A DNA stretch of 64,000 nucleotides from Gautieria morchelliformis (lineage: Eukaryota; Basidiomycota; Agaricomycetes; Gomphales; Gomphaceae): NCBI GenBank assembly GCA_015179125.1, contig WHVA01000280.1:1-64000 (forward strand). The letters are read 5' to 3'. A model generated the notes under the pieces. The model was not told where the DNA came from. It searched no databases and was given only the letters and a program-made list of their open reading frames with translations. Of the stretch, positions 11,272 to 22,812 are shown one piece after another (position 1 is the first letter of the stretch; the number at the start of each line of letters is the position of its first letter). Position numbers and translations under genes: made by a program.

Positions 11272-12498
11272 GTGGTGCTTAAGTCCCCCTCTGGTCTAAG
11301 AGAGGAGTCTATAGAGCAGTGCTCAAGACAATGATCACAGCGAGGCCAAGCTTTTGCACAAGATAGACATATGATAATTGAACTGCAGAATATACATGTG
11401 AATGTAAGCTACTTATACTGAATGCTCATATGTTATCAGCGAACAGGAAAGAGGCCGTCATTAGCCAGGGTTGGATAGGGGTGCACAGGCAGGATACAAA
11501 TAGATGAAACGTAGATGCAAAAGAGGAAGGGAGGTGTGCAAACATGAAACAATGGAGGGGAGGAGAGAACAAAGGCACCTATGTAAGGAAACACGCCTTG
11601 AGACCTGCATATATGTTACCCTACATGGACTCTTGGTCTGCTGGGTTGATCCCACATGATCTATGGGTAGGATGCCCTGCGAATGCATTCCATCCATAGG
11701 AACACCCAAAGGGGGTTGAACCGGTGGGGTGATGGGGCTAGTGATGAACCATCATGCCGGGTAAAGGATGTCGATAGTGTTTGATGGTGTGCCTACTGGC
11801 AAATGATGTGAGTAGTGAATGGTCGTTCAGTGAATTCAGCGAAGAGCGAATGGAGTGAACCTCGAGGTGGAGTGATGAAAGGGAAAATGAGGTTACTGGA
11901 TACAAGAAATAAATGTGTCATAACAACAATGCCCTGCTACCCGGTGCAGTCGGCGCATGATATAATGCATAACGAGGGATTCTAATTATGGCCATACATT
12001 GACCTGACTCCAGCAGCTGCATCATGAAAAACCCAAAAACCTGGTAGCCCAGCCCAAAAATACATTGCCCAATGGGCGCTACTGCTAGCCATGTAACTCG
12101 GCCCTCCCAATGTAGGCTGCATAGGCTAACGCAAATCGCAGATGGCCCCGTGTAGGCTTCATTGGCCAAGGTATAATGCCACGGAACAATGTAGTCTATG
12201 GATATTGATCATGTGAGTACCCTTGCTTAATTCATCATATCCACCAATATATATAGACCTTTTTCAGGTCGTGAGTCTGATGCACACAGAACAATGCTGT
12301 TGGTGTAATATTTATTTTAAGGCTGTTCCCATTGCTTGGGCTTGGAGGCATACAGGCTGCAATGTATGCCAACCAATGTCATACCCTAAATCACCATGTG
12401 GTATGGTCTGCTCTATCTATATCACGTGCTGACACAAGCATGTGCTGCAGCACCATTTTCTTCAAAGTCATTTCAGGCTCCAAGGATGCACATGACCT
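11272..12498. other. Region without recognised genes
   Basis: No protein-like frame on either strand. The part just before 12499 is not an LTR I can match to the 3' LTR at 16239, so the following copia element seems to have lost its 5' end. Confidence 0.4.
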
Positions 12499-15400
12499 GT
12501 GGATTGTTTCGGTAAACAACTGAACACAATGTTCCATTCATACCACCACCTGTTCCACCACCACCTGTCTTGGATGAAGCTGCAGGCACGCTGCACTGAC
12601 AACTGTCCCAAACCTGCGAAGACGTCGAACAAGAGTATGGCTCAAAGCAGCAGTGGCACAGCTAACGCTGCTGTTGAATCCGGTTCTGAAACAGAGTATG
12701 CCTTCATGGCAGATGAGCTCTATGAGTCAGACAGCGAGCTCCCACCACTTTTGTCGAACATCGACTCGGACTCAGATGATGAAATTACTGGAGATGACAC
12801 AGGAGACTGGTTCTCTGAGGTTAGCGACGATTCAGACGATGAATGCGAAATGGAGCTGTCACCTGACACTAACGAAAGTGAGGGTTTATCACTTGTTGGT
12901 GGTGACTTGAATCGCAACGGCACCGATCTGGAGCACGCACACCCAGTCTGCGTCAAAGTCGAAGACATTGCAAAAACCTCACCTTGCATCGAAGTCTATG
13001 ACTCAGGATGTACCACTCACATAACTCCTTACCGTGACCCAGTTGAAAACTTTGTCAAAATATCTCCAAGATCCTTCCAAGCGGCAAACAAGCAGAGCTT
13101 TAGAGCATTTGGAAAGGGCGAGATGACGATCGACATACCAAACAACGTCGATATCTCAAAACTAAGACTCACAGAAGTCCTGTACTCCCCAGAAGTTGGC
13201 TACATGCTCGTATCCGTCGGAAAACTGGATGATGCGGGTCTTGATGTCACATTTGCAGATGGCAAATGTACTATGTACTATACATGAGCGGAACGGCGAG
13301 TTGATCGGCACAGTCCTGAAATCAGGGCGAGGTCTCTATCGTGTCTTGCATGAGTCCGATGCAGAAAGTTTGGCTGCAGAAGTACTGACCTTGGACCAGT
13401 TTCACCGCCGAATGGGCCATATCTCACCCGACACGGCTAAAAAATTAGTGGCGAAGGGTTTTGTAACAGGAGTAAAACTCGAACATTCACCTTCAGGAGA
13501 TCCCTTCTTTTGTGAGTCCTGCGTGTACGCAAAGGCGACACGCAAACCTGTTCCCAAAACAAGGGAAGGCAACCGTGTGTTGAATTTTGGCGAAGAGATC
13601 CATAGTGATCTGTGGGGACCTGCACCAGTCGCTACAAAGAGTGGAAAGCGGTATTATATCACTTTCACGGATGACATGTCTAGGCTAACTCACCTGTACC
13701 TCCTACGCACAAAAAATGAAGCCTTCGACTCATACAAGGAGTACGAGACATGGTCCAATACACAGCTCGGCACAGCCATAAAAACCTTACACTCGGACCG
13801 TGGTGGTGAATACCTAGGAAAGGACTTCATATCACACCTGAAGTCAAAAGGTACAATGCAGAAACTCACCGTGCACGACACTCCTCAGCACAACGGAGTT
13901 GCTGAGCGTCGAAACCGGACGATCGTGGAACGTTTTCGCGCCGTCCTGCATGCAAGCGGACTCCCGAAATTCTTATGGGGTGAAGCGGTGCGCCATGTCG
14001 TCTGGCTCATGAACCGAACACTAACAAGAGCTGTGGACGGTAAGACTCCTTACAAGGCAGCATTTAGAAAGAAGCCGGACTTACGGAATGTTCGCGAATG
14101 GGGTGAAAAGGTTTGGGTGCGCACTGAGACTGGTGACAAATTAGGTGGACGCGTTACAGAGGGCCGTTGGTTGGGCATCGATGAAAGAAGCAGGGGATTC
14201 CGCATCTACTGGCCTGAGAAACAAACAGTCAGCGTTGAGCACAATGTCCATTTTGACAGCAGGAACTCGTCGGTTTCTCTCCTCGAGGGGGAGGAATGGC
14301 AACTCATCAAAATGAAAACTGACATACCAACAAATGCTTCGAACGCCACCACTTCCCCCACTGCCAACGCCCCCGCTCCACCTCAAGATGTGCCCAATAT
14401 CGAAGTCTCCTAACCCAAATCTGAAGCTGAAGCACCTGCCAAACGGATGCGTAAACCTAGTCAGCGCATCCGTGATATCCTAGACAGACATGGAACATCT
14501 TCTCACCGTAAATCTGACCCTATCATCACCCCTGGAATTCAGCTCCCTGCAGCTAAAAATCAAGATGTAGTTCTTGAGGGGGAGGGATCAGCTGAATGGA
14601 TGATGATAGCGGAAGAATTGGATGAGTACGCACTGGTAGCTGAAACTAGTGAAGTCGAAGCCCTTGAGCCTCGATCTCTGGCTGAGGCAAGATGCCGCCC
14701 CGACTGGGAACTCTGGGAAAAGGGAATAATTGAGGAGTTAGCACTCCTCAAAGAAGCTGGAACTTGGGAACTTACCGCACCGCCGGAAAATGCCAATATT
14801 GTTGGCTCAAATGGGTTTTCCACGCGAAAAAGGACGCAGCGGGCAATGTGGTCCGCTACAAGGCTCGCCTCATCGTGCAAGGTTTCTCCCAAGTGCCAGG
14901 TGTCGACTACTTCGATACTTTCACCCCCGTTGCTAAGCTCACTTCAATCTGAACGGTTCTCGCTTTGGCTGCTGAAAAAGACATGGAGATCCATCACATT
15001 GATATCAAAGGAGCCTATCTAAATGGTGAACTTAGCGATAAAGAAACCATTTACATGGCTCAGCCCCCAGGCTACCACGCTCCTAATTCAGTCGGAAATG
15101 TGTGTCATCTTAAAAAGACTCTATACGGGCTGAAAACAATCTGGGAGGCGATGGTATCAAAAACCTGTCGAAATAATGACCCATCACTTAGCTTTCTCGA
15201 GATGCGACATCAACCAAGCCGTATTTTTTCATCGAAACGGTCAAGGCTCCATGATCGTCCTTGTCCATGTTGATGACTGCATCATTGCAGCATCATCTAA
15301 ACAACCTATGAGTCATTTCAAGGCAAAGATCTCGGAGCGTGTAGAAATAACTGACCTTGGCGAGTTGCACTGGCTGGTAGGAATAGAAGTTAAATGCAAC

Positions 15401-16231
15401 AGAGACCGACATACTATTCATTTCTCCCAGCGATCCTACATCACCTCGATCCTTCGTCGTTTCAATTTGGACGAGCTGAAGCCTTCATCAACACCCATGG
15501 AGAGCGGACTACTGCTGTCCAGTTCCCAGACACCGAAGACTACGGCCGAATGGGCTCAGATGCGCGATACTCCATATCGTGAGCCCATTGGTTCCTTGAT
15601 GTACGCTGCCCTAGGAACACGTCCTGACATAGCGTTCGCCGTCCAATCACTGTCTCGATACTCTACCAAATTCGGACCTACGCATTGGAACGCCGTGAAA
15701 AGAGTCTTCAGCTATTTGAAAGGTACAAAGGAACTATGGTTGACTTACGGACAGACGCAAGGAGACATGATGGGATATGCTGATGCAGACGGCAGTACCG
15801 CTGAGGATAGACACGCCGTCTCTGGATATGCATTTATCATCAACGGCGGAGCCATATCCTGGAGCACAAAGCATCAGTCAATCATATCGCTGTCTACGAC
15901 GGAAAGTGAGTACGTAGCTGCTGCTCACGCCGCTAAAGAAGCCTTATGGCTTTGGTCACTCATCGAACCACTTTTCGACGAGAAATTGTTGCCCACCACT
16001 ATGTTCTCCGACAATCAGTCCGCCATCACCCTTGCCAAAGACCATCAATATCACGCTCGAATGAAGCACATTGACGTACAATATCATTTTATCCGCTGGA
16101 TCATCGAAAAAGGGGCGATTCAATTAGTTTATTGTCCAACCGATGACATGATCGCGGATACGCTTACCAAAGCATTGCCGTCTGCGAAGGTAAAGCACTT
16201 TGCGGTTGAATTGGGGCTGACTACGGTTTGA
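12499..16231 (+). pseudogene. Copia-3: Ty1/copia pol lacking most of gag
   Basis: Element-encoded protease, integrase, reverse transcriptase and RNase H. Protease: DSGCTTHITPY near 13005. The frame shifts at about 13270 into 13196-14413, which holds the GAG pre-integrase domain (FHRRMGHIS), the integrase zinc finger (CESCVYAKATRK) and integrase core with FTDDMSRL, HSDRGGEYLG and NGVAERRNRT, that is an intact D,D,E set. RT lies in 14764-15273 and 15176-16231 with VHVDD near 15270; RNase H ends near 16228 (DTLTKALPSAK). Breaks: stop at 14411, frameshift near 14800, stop at 14950, and a frameshift near 15140-15180. The upstream part is an acidic Ser/Asp/Glu-rich stretch and no CCHC knuckle is visible. 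Confidence 0.88.
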
Positions 16232-16238
16232 AGGGGAG

Positions 16239-16513
16239 TGTAGGAGTGGACGCAGTGGATGCGTAAGCTAAGAGCAAACCACGTCACCCTGAGTCACACC
16301 ATGTGACAAATCACATGGTATGCCATTGTTGCCTCAGGTCCCATTGTTTAAATAGCTATAGATACTTTTGTCCGCAGTCACTATTGTTTTTATTCTGCTA
16401 TTGTTCTTCTAGACTATAAAGTAGATAGCTAGAAATCCTGTCTTCCTCAGTATCTTGCATCGAGCATATGCTGAGTCCATCGTATAGTTTATATAACTCT
16501 TATAAGTAGAACA
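16239..16513 (+). repeat. 3' LTR of Copia-3 (tentative right border)
   Basis: Follows a purine tract (gaaggggag) and starts TGTAGGAGTGGACGC. It contains a TATA-like run (ttaaatagctata) near 16345. A TAGAACA end at 16513 gives TG..CA termini and about 275 bp. No second LTR copy exists in the window to confirm it. Confidence 0.5.
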
Positions 16514-16596
16514 ATCTGAAAACAAATCGGAAAGAAATACAAATGATGGAATGTATTTGGCTTGATTTTGGTGCAGGAGCATAAATGCACCCAACA
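16514..16596 (-). repeat. Fragment of a Copia-F family LTR
   Basis: The last 80 or so bases match the right end of the LTRs at 52093-52571 and 60127-60548, sharing the block around TTGGCTTGATTTTGGTGCAG and the terminal ATAAATGCACCCAACA. Only this end of the LTR is present. Confidence 0.75.
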
Positions 16597-16619
16597 AATT
16601 CACTCTGTTGAAATACACT

Positions 16620-16876
16620 GGAATTCGGTCACTGCAACGATTGAGCGTGTATTATATCTGCAGCCCACACTCAAAAACCTTTGTGACCTCCCTCGGCACA
16701 ACAAAACGAAGGTGGGTCTTCGACTGGGGCGCTATCAGCTAGATGACTTGGACTGGGTGATACTTGAACAAGTATGCCCCCTTATCGATGTAGGTGTAGG
16801 GGAACGGCTGTTCAACCAGCCAAGGAAGGCTGCTCAACCAGCCCTAGTCTTTTCTTTTTGTCTTGACAACATGTAA
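16620..16876 (+). pseudogene. hAT transposase fragment
   Basis: An open frame (start codon at 16562) contains a segment typical of the middle of fungal hAT transposases: LYLQPTLKNLCDLPRHNKTK, then RLGRYQLDDLDWVILEQVCP, the usual L..Y.L...DW.ilEqlc.lL pattern. Nothing upstream or downstream restores the RNase-H catalytic core or the C-terminal dimerisation region. Identification is by pattern only. Confidence 0.45.
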
Positions 16877-16879
16877 AAA

Positions 16880-17584
16880 CATATTTGAAGAATTAACAGT
16901 ATCTGTATGCTGTTAATATAACTGGGGAAAGGCTTTTCAAACATTCCTCTAGTTACCTTATATTTTTCCTCATTTTTCCAAAGTCTCCATGGCTCAAACT
17001 ACCTTTTTTCTGTCATTACAGAGTTGTGGACCCTCTAGCACCTACAAATCTGTTCCGGGCGCTCTATTTCAAACTCCGCAGGGCACCTCGGCGGTGGCCG
17101 CATTTTCGGACTTATGGTCACCCAAGCACCCACAAGTCCGGCAGGATGGCTCTCTCAGTATTTCCAGCTGAGTCCCAAACAGTTGCTATATGCAGCCATA
17201 GCAACTGTGCAGCCTGTTTGGCTTCACCAAACAATGGGGATCATGGTCAGTCATGACAACTAGGCTGTACCTGGCCATGCTCAGCTGTGCTAAGCAGTGC
17301 TCTTAGTAATTATGTCTACAGAGCCCTAATTGGCTCAGAACTGCTTACTCAGCATCTGAGTGCCAAATACATGGTTATCTGGAGATACAGCCTCAATGGC
17401 TCAACCAATCCAGGCACACCTTGGTGATTCAGGAGTACATGACTCAGCCAAGCTGTGCTATGGCACATGACCCTTTTCAGTGAGTCATTCCTGACAAATC
17501 AAGTTCTGATTGGTAGGAAGCATGGTAGAGTCCCCTGGAAACTGCCAGTTTCTTCCAACCCTTTCTTCCGTCTTCCACAACCTT
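16880..17584. other. Region without recognised genes
   Basis: Moderately AT-rich non-coding sequence with scattered GGCTCA/CAGCC words. No domain or repeat partner seen. Confidence 0.4.
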
Positions 17585-17912
17585 CTTCCCACATTCCATT
17601 ACACCTGTTTGCAGTACGTAAGGCGCGCGTCAAATTTGACTCCATTTTAGCGCGCAAAACTCGAACAAGGATTTCTCACTAGCTTCTGCTCGGATTGCCT
17701 TGAGATTTTGTACACGAACATATGTTGATCATAGCTAGGGCACAGATGTATGAAATCCAAGTAAGGCAAACTTTTGAGTTTTTGCATTTTTGGCCACTAG
17801 GCTGGGTGGTCAAACACCCTTGTGTGAGTATCCAAAGGTTTGCATCACTGTAATAAATAACTACATATTCTTCATAGGTACCAGTCTAGATAGAATAATG
17901 GCTAGTTGTTGA
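17585..17912 (-). repeat. Dispersed repeat R2, copy 1 (inverted relative to 38099-38409)
   Basis: The reverse complement matches 38099-38409 over about 310 bp. Shared words include GCCTAGTGGCCAAAAAT, CTCAAAAGTTTG, CTTGGATTTCATAC, CTCAAGGCAATCCGAGCAGA, AACTAGCCATTATTCTATCTAGA and TGCAAACAGGTGTAAT. The other copy abuts the start of the Tc1/mariner transposase gene, so this may be a transposon end without its gene. Confidence 0.75.
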
Positions 17913-18062
17913 CCCGCTACCCCCACGTCCATAAGCCCCAAGAGAAGACTGTTCAACCTACTACCAAGGATAGCAAACGCACATCCGTCGCCTCATGCTC
18001 GAATGTGCCTCTCCTGCATGATAAATACCGGGTTTAAGGTGACTCTACACCAGTAACTAGTA

Positions 18063-18707
18063 ATGCGCTCCACGCTACCAGATGTCACATATATAATACT
18101 CCTTACTCTAGGCAGTACTCGTACTCGTACTATGACCGCTCGACTGGCTCGCTCGGAGGTCTTCAATCCTCGCGGCCTGGGTAAACTCGTGGATCAAATG
18201 CACAAATATTCCCCGAGTGGGCCTGGACCACGCAGTATATCGATCATAACAGCATGCCTTAGAAGCAACTCGCCTTTTGTTAGAGTGCCCATCGGCGCCC
18301 CGGGCTGTCCCGCCCTCGCCCTGGACGATGGCGCCTCCGCCGCGCCCTTCGACACCTTCGCGTGGCCCCCCGCGTGCCTCACCGCCGTGCACCGCATCCT
18401 CGCGCGCCTCGCCCTTGTCAACATGCCCCCCGCGCACTGGCCCGCCCTCGCCGCGTGCCTCCCGCCACGCCTCAGCACGCTCACCGTCGGCCCCGCGTGC
18501 ACCTCCTCCGCATCAGTGTCAGGCCGCACGCCGCGTGCTCTGCTGTGTCGATGCCGTCCTCCCCAGCGCGGAGCTCACGTGCGCCGCCGTCGAGCCAGTG
18601 ATCACGAACTGCGCGCTGCACATGGTCTGCAGCGTGAAGAAGAGGGACATCCCCACGCAGGAGAGGAGGAAGAGGCGGCAGCGCCCGGTGCGGTCGCAGA
18701 GGAATGA
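18063..18707 (+). CDS. GC-rich open frame of unknown nature
   Basis: A 214-codon frame whose part from about 18290 to 18560 is much more GC-rich than its surroundings and reads plausibly as protein (FDTFAWPPACLTAVHRILAR, LPPRLSTLTV), reminiscent of leucine-rich-repeat segments after an F-box in fungi. Beyond 18560 it becomes Arg/Glu-rich and unlike protein, suggesting that the true frame changes. The opposite strand is also open, a common effect of high GC. No function is assigned. Confidence 0.25.
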   Translation: MRSTLPDVTYIILLTLGSTRTRTMTARLARSEVFNPRGLGKLVDQMHKYSPSGPGPRSISIITACLRSNSPFVRVPIGAPGCPALALDDGASAAPFDTFAWPPACLTAVHRILARLALVNMPPAHWPALAACLPPRLSTLTVGPACTSSASVSGRTPRALLCRCRPPQRGAHVRRRRASDHELRAAHGLQREEEGHPHAGEEEEAAAPGAVAEE

Positions 18708-18735
18708 CCGCCCAGGCGGGTGTCGCGGGAATTAA

Positions 18736-19249
18736 GGGGTCGGCATGGAAGACCGTATGATGTATTAGACAATTATTCAGGATGATTGTATCCTTGCGAA
18801 TGATGATCTTGGTGATCATAATGTGGGCAAACAGGTATAGGTGAAATCTAAGATTATAATATGATTGCTGGCAATGCGTGTCACATCGTAAAGAATGCGC
18901 ACCTTAGCTTTGGGCCGGGAATTGCCAATAGACCTAAGCTGGCCCAAACGCTCTGGCTGGCGCAGGGGGCCTTCTATTATTTTGCACAGGACTTGCTATT
19001 TTACTTGAAAAAAAGATAGAAACAAGCCTGCGACAAGCACTCCAGAGAGCACAATGCAACAAAGCACAGATCCAGTCAGCATCATGAATGTAGATTCAAA
19101 GAAGGAAAACTTACCTCCACTGTGTCTGCAGGTGCGCTACGATATAATGTCAGAGTAGAAGGAATGAGCGAGCGTGAAGTACGTTACTCACACGTAAAAA
19201 TGAGTCGGTGTTATCCGACCCGATTCGACTTGCTGTAGCTGCTGCAACG
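18736..19249. other. Intergenic region
   Basis: No coding signal seen before the start codon at 19250. Confidence 0.4.
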
Positions 19250-20884
19250 ATGGGGAATGGTAAGAACAAAAGGAAACCTTCTAAGTCTGGTAGAGATAAT
19301 ATGGTCAATGAATCATTGGAAAGAACATTACCTGGTCAGTATGTTATAATAATGGAATTTCGTCAAGAACTGACAAAATAATCTTCCAGCTGATGAAACC
19401 GGCACTTCTCGACCGAAGCGTCAGGCAGCGAAAAAGGTCCAATTCGCTGACATGATGGAACCGGCCTCAGATCAAGCAGAGTTTCGACCGGAAACCATAT
19501 CCGAGGCCGAGTCCAACGAGCTACCAGACGGCTCAGAATCTGAGGATCCAGTAGATGTCGTTCACAAACAGGTAAAGGATGAGCCTAGTATGTATTTTAA
19601 TATTTTTATTATATATATGCTCATGCTTTATCTAGACATTGTCTTGCGTGTTCCGGATTGTACCGAACCGGAAGGATTGATTGCACGTGTCAAAATCCCA
19701 GCTAGTGTGCACTTCAATGACGTGGAGGAGCGTGTTTTCAAAGCCATTGGGTGCTACAAAAATGTGAAAAAAAATGCCCCAGCTAGCTTACCGCCTCAAC
19801 GGAGTGCGCGACAAGCATCTCTCGAAGCTTTCCAAGGAAGATGACTGGGCCACTCTCAAGGATGATGTGAAGAGCGCTCAGGTAAAGAAGAAAAAGGGTG
19901 ATGCGAGTGGGGTAGAAGTAGAGATCGTCCTGGATGAAGATGTAAGTGTGCATATGGATCGTCATGGCAGCCGTATCTGATATTGTAGTATTTTAGTACA
20001 TGGCATCACTTCGGCACGCACTTTCTGGCAAAAAAGGAAAAACGGTGGCAAATAATGGTGGCAGGGGCAGAAAGAAGAGAGAAGCTCGGATCCACGATTT
20101 GAACTCTGATTCTGATGCCAATTCAGGGTCTGACATCGAAGAGCGTGGCCAGTTGACAAAATGGGAAAAGGATTACATGGAGGCGTTGAAGGCGGAATAT
20201 TCTAACTGCAGCAAGAGCACTTGCGTTGCAAAAGTTTGCAAGCTAACCAAGAATGGAGAGCATGCACATTTGTCCTGGAACCAACTGCAATCCTGGGTGG
20301 TGGCCTTGGTATGTACATACACTGTATCCATGCTACTCACTGCTAATAATGCACAAATAGGTTTCTGAGATGCATGGTGTCACTCTGAAAACTCCACCAA
20401 ACAATTCACATTTCCGAGACTTCCATTACCATAAAGAAGAAAACGCGGTTCCAAAAGAAAAGTCTGAAGAGGTGCCGATGCAGAACATACCCGGTCATGC
20501 CCCACTCGGCGTTCAAGGCTCTTTTCCCGTCATGCAGTTTCCTGGCTTCTTCCCACAATACGACTATCGAGCATTTGCTCAAAACATTTATCCCGTCCGT
20601 CCCGCCACTCCACCCAACTCTCGAAAGAGTGAGCCCATTCCTACAACACCTGGGAACATGATTTTCCTAGCATCAATGACTTTCTTGAGGAGGCTCGTAC
20701 CTGGCCCGAAGCCAGAGGCTGAAACATCGATTCCCTCAAAGAAAGATTTGAAACGAACCAGGTGTATTTTCTAAACGAACTAAAGGACATAGCGGTAGAT
20801 ACTATCATGGCAAACATTGGATTGTCATAGGGTGACGCTAACTTTATCACACGGGCTGTCAGGAAAGCTATTAGGAATCTTGTC
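19250..20884 (+). pseudogene. Multi-exon basidiomycete hypothetical gene with frameshifts and stops
   Basis: Function unknown. Splice model: 19250-19334, 19390-19587, 19636-19941, 19997-20308, 20361 onward; all introns are GT..AG and 48-55 nt. The N-terminus is basic then acidic. Residues encoded at 19650-19900 (RVKIPASVHFNDVEERVFKA, then YRLNGVRDKHLSKL) resemble a ubiquitin-like/PB1-like fold often seen at the start of agaricomycete hypothetical proteins. Exon 4 carries a basic stretch and a small Cys/His motif (CSKSTCVAKVC then HAH). The C-terminus is proline-rich and ends in a helical segment (FLEEARTWPEARG, then YFLNELKDIAVDTIMANIGLS). Breaks: an A8 tract at about 19766-19773 needs one base removed to stay in frame, the frame changes again near 20650, and stops lie at about 20720 and 20830. 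Confidence 0.55.
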
Positions 20885-21093
20885 AGGGAATAGGTGGGAG
20901 ACGGTCATGGATCATTATGAGGATCAGTAGAACACGAGTCATTGCTATAGATTTAGCGCATGCGTTGTTGACAAACATCAGTCTAAATATAATGTTCTTC
21001 GTTATATGGAGCTCGAGACGTTAAAAAAAAATATTTTTTTTTTTATATTTTTAATCCTACTCAGAACAATATTGTAAAAGCCAATAATAAAAT
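20885..21093. other. Spacer with an A/T palindrome
   Basis: Contains a run of nine A, then TATT.. with ten T near 21023-21045, a potential A/T hairpin. No gene. Confidence 0.45.
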
Positions 21094-21540
21094 TTAAAAA
21101 TAATTTGAGCTTTTGCCACCAATGCCAACGAAAAGTTCCTGCCATTCGCACAGGTCTGCGTTTCGAACGATGTCCGTGAGGTCGTTGGTCACGATCGACT
21201 GATATAGACGAAGGTATGGTAGAGTAGTCGTCCGGCGTTCAAAATAGGCCTGGGTATTTTGCAAGAGCTCCACAACTCCTTTGACTGCAAGTAAAATCAC
21301 GTCTGCGAAATGGTCGGAGGCAATGCAGAGTGATACACGGACTCGAAGCCATGGCCGCATCTTGATTTCTACGCTGCAAAAGGAAACTCCATTGAAGATC
21401 ATCAAAGTTACCCCAAGATAGTATCGTACCGTTTGTCAAATTCACCAACTGCTCAACAACGGGTTTTGAGAGCGTCTCACAGTTGAGAGCATCAAAAAGG
21501 GCATCCAGTCGTCATTCATTGTCATCAACCATATGCTTTT
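21094..21540 (-). pseudogene. SEC31-like COPII coat gene fragment
   Basis: Minus-strand reading. After an apparent intron (donor gtacgat, acceptor ttgcag, about 21375-21431) the frame gives SLCIASDHFADVILLAVKG, then YFERRTTTLPYLRLYQSIVT and IVRNADLCEWQELFV. This spacing (adenosine-rich helix, 'YF' helix, 'NADLSEWKE'-like helix) matches the alpha-solenoid of SEC31, which builds the outer COPII cage at ER exit sites. Upstream codons (about 21450-21540) read LDALFDALNCETLSKPVVEQ with one stop. No start and no remainder of the gene are present, so this is a displaced fragment. Identification is from memory of the family and only moderately secure. Confidence 0.5.
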
Positions 21541-22019
21541 GCTGTGGCTAAATCAACATGTCAGGAATGGGCAACTAACATAATAATCGTGCATACGGAG
21601 GAAATTTGCCTTAAACATCTCAGCTCCTCTGAGAGGACGCTATACGCGGGCTTAGACGACTCTGGTATGTGACTACGATCTCCAGGAGCTATTCAGTAAC
21701 CAAAGAATGTCAGCATGATACTACCAAGAATATAAGTGACTCTTTGGACATATGGTGTTTTACAGAGGGCGCTACGTCTTTGGGTGGAGGAGTGGGAGTG
21801 ATTGGAGGTGAGCCCCAGGCGCATAGGTATTCTGTGATGAAGGATATGAGCACCGGATGCTACTACCGTATAAGCGCTTGTGGAATTTGTAAGCCGATAC
21901 ACGCTCAGAGCCCTATAATGTGCAGGCAGGCTTGGGGCTGCCGTATATTATGTTATAGTCGTTTCAAACCATCATAATCACCGAGTTGTGATAGACTGAA
22001 TATATTCGCTTCACCGTAG
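21541..22019. other. Region without recognised genes
   Basis: Some minus-strand codons at about 21620-21660 (SKPAYSVLSEEL) may extend the SEC31-like fragment. The rest is unassigned. Confidence 0.3.
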
Positions 22020-22265
22020 ATGGACAATGCAGACGGGCTTGGTGAAGCAGAAGTTCGTCAAGGCCATTCAAAACTATCAACAGGTGGAACAGCAGTACCA
22101 GGCTAAGTACAAACAACGCATGGAGCAGCAATTCAAGATTGGTAGTCAATAGTCACCTGTCGATGCCCTCAAGCTGATTTCTGTCTAGTCAAGCCTGATG
22201 CTACCCCCAATGAAGTCAAGGTGGTAGTCAACGACGACCAGGGCGGACAGATCTTCGCTCAAGCT
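22020..22265 (+). pseudogene. Syntaxin (SSO1-like) gene fragment, exons 1-2 of three separated pieces
   Basis: Plasma-membrane t-SNAREs of this family drive exocytic fusion. Two exons, 22020-22141 and 22189-22265, with a 47-nt intron, read TGLVKQKFVKAIQNYQQVEQ, QYQAKYKQRMEQQFKI, VKPDATPNEVKVVVNDDQGG and QIFAQA, the linker and pre-SNARE region of fungal syntaxins. A normal donor (GTAAGG) follows at 22266 and an acceptor-like TAG at 22313, but the next sequence is HUWE1-like, not syntaxin. The Habc N-terminal domain is absent. Confidence 0.75.
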
Positions 22266-22312
22266 GTAAGGTTCATTCCTTTTGTGCTTCGTTTATCTCA
22301 TCCCGCGTAATA

Positions 22313-22400
22313 GTTCTGGATATTGGTGCCCTTCACCGTGCATGCATTTGGGAAAATATAGTCTTGAAAAGTGCTTTGTCAGCACGAGGGATATCCGAAG
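22313..22400 (+). pseudogene. HUWE1/TOM1-like fragment a
   Basis: The plus-strand frame reads LDIGALHRACIWENIVLKSA then LSARGIS, a conserved helix pair of the N-terminal armadillo region of fungal TOM1/HUWE1 HECT ubiquitin ligases. In an intact protein this lies after the segment found inverted at 22401-22811. Confidence 0.5.
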
Positions 22401-22811
22401 CGTCAGTTCCTGTAAGGCCTGACAGCAATGACAGTGAGGCTCTCCCATGCGTATAAGTCAATGACGAAAATATATTGGCCATGAGAGTGACACGAGGATG
22501 AAGGGCGATAAGCTTGTGGAATTTTAGGTTACCCTCAAGTAGTTGTTCGTCCGCTGAGAATCTACGGTTAAGACAAAGAAGGCACAAATGAACTCGAACT
22601 CACTCGAGATGTCCACGTAGCACAACAATTTGGACTTGCTGTCCATGGTGCCCCAGAATTCGTGAGTTTCATCTAATGAAGCCCGGACTTGGCCCAAGAC
22701 CTTGCTTATGGTCTTGGTAGGTGCTACATCTGTCATGGCACATAAAACCTGAACCAGCGCGTCGGATCCAGGGGAGCTTGCATAATTGTAGGGGATGCAC
22801 GGAAGTGTCAC
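22401..22811 (-). pseudogene. HUWE1/TOM1-like fragment b (inverted)
   Basis: The minus strand reads TLPCIPYNYASSPGSDALVQ, VLCAMTDVAPTKTISKVLGQ, ASLDETHEFWGTMDSKSKLL, an intron-like gap, then KFHKLIALHPRVTLMANIFS and HGRASLSLLSGLTG. This is the TOM1/HUWE1 armadillo region that should follow fragment c and precede fragment a, but it is on the opposite strand. It is bounded on the right, with almost no spacer, by a syntaxin exon at 22813. Confidence 0.55.
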
Positions 22812-22812
22812 G

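Noticed and set aside
22333..22400. Minus-strand continuation of HUWE1 fragment b to 22333
   Set aside because: The same bases read on the plus strand as the recognised HUWE1 segment GALHRACIWEN; the minus reading there is the shadow.
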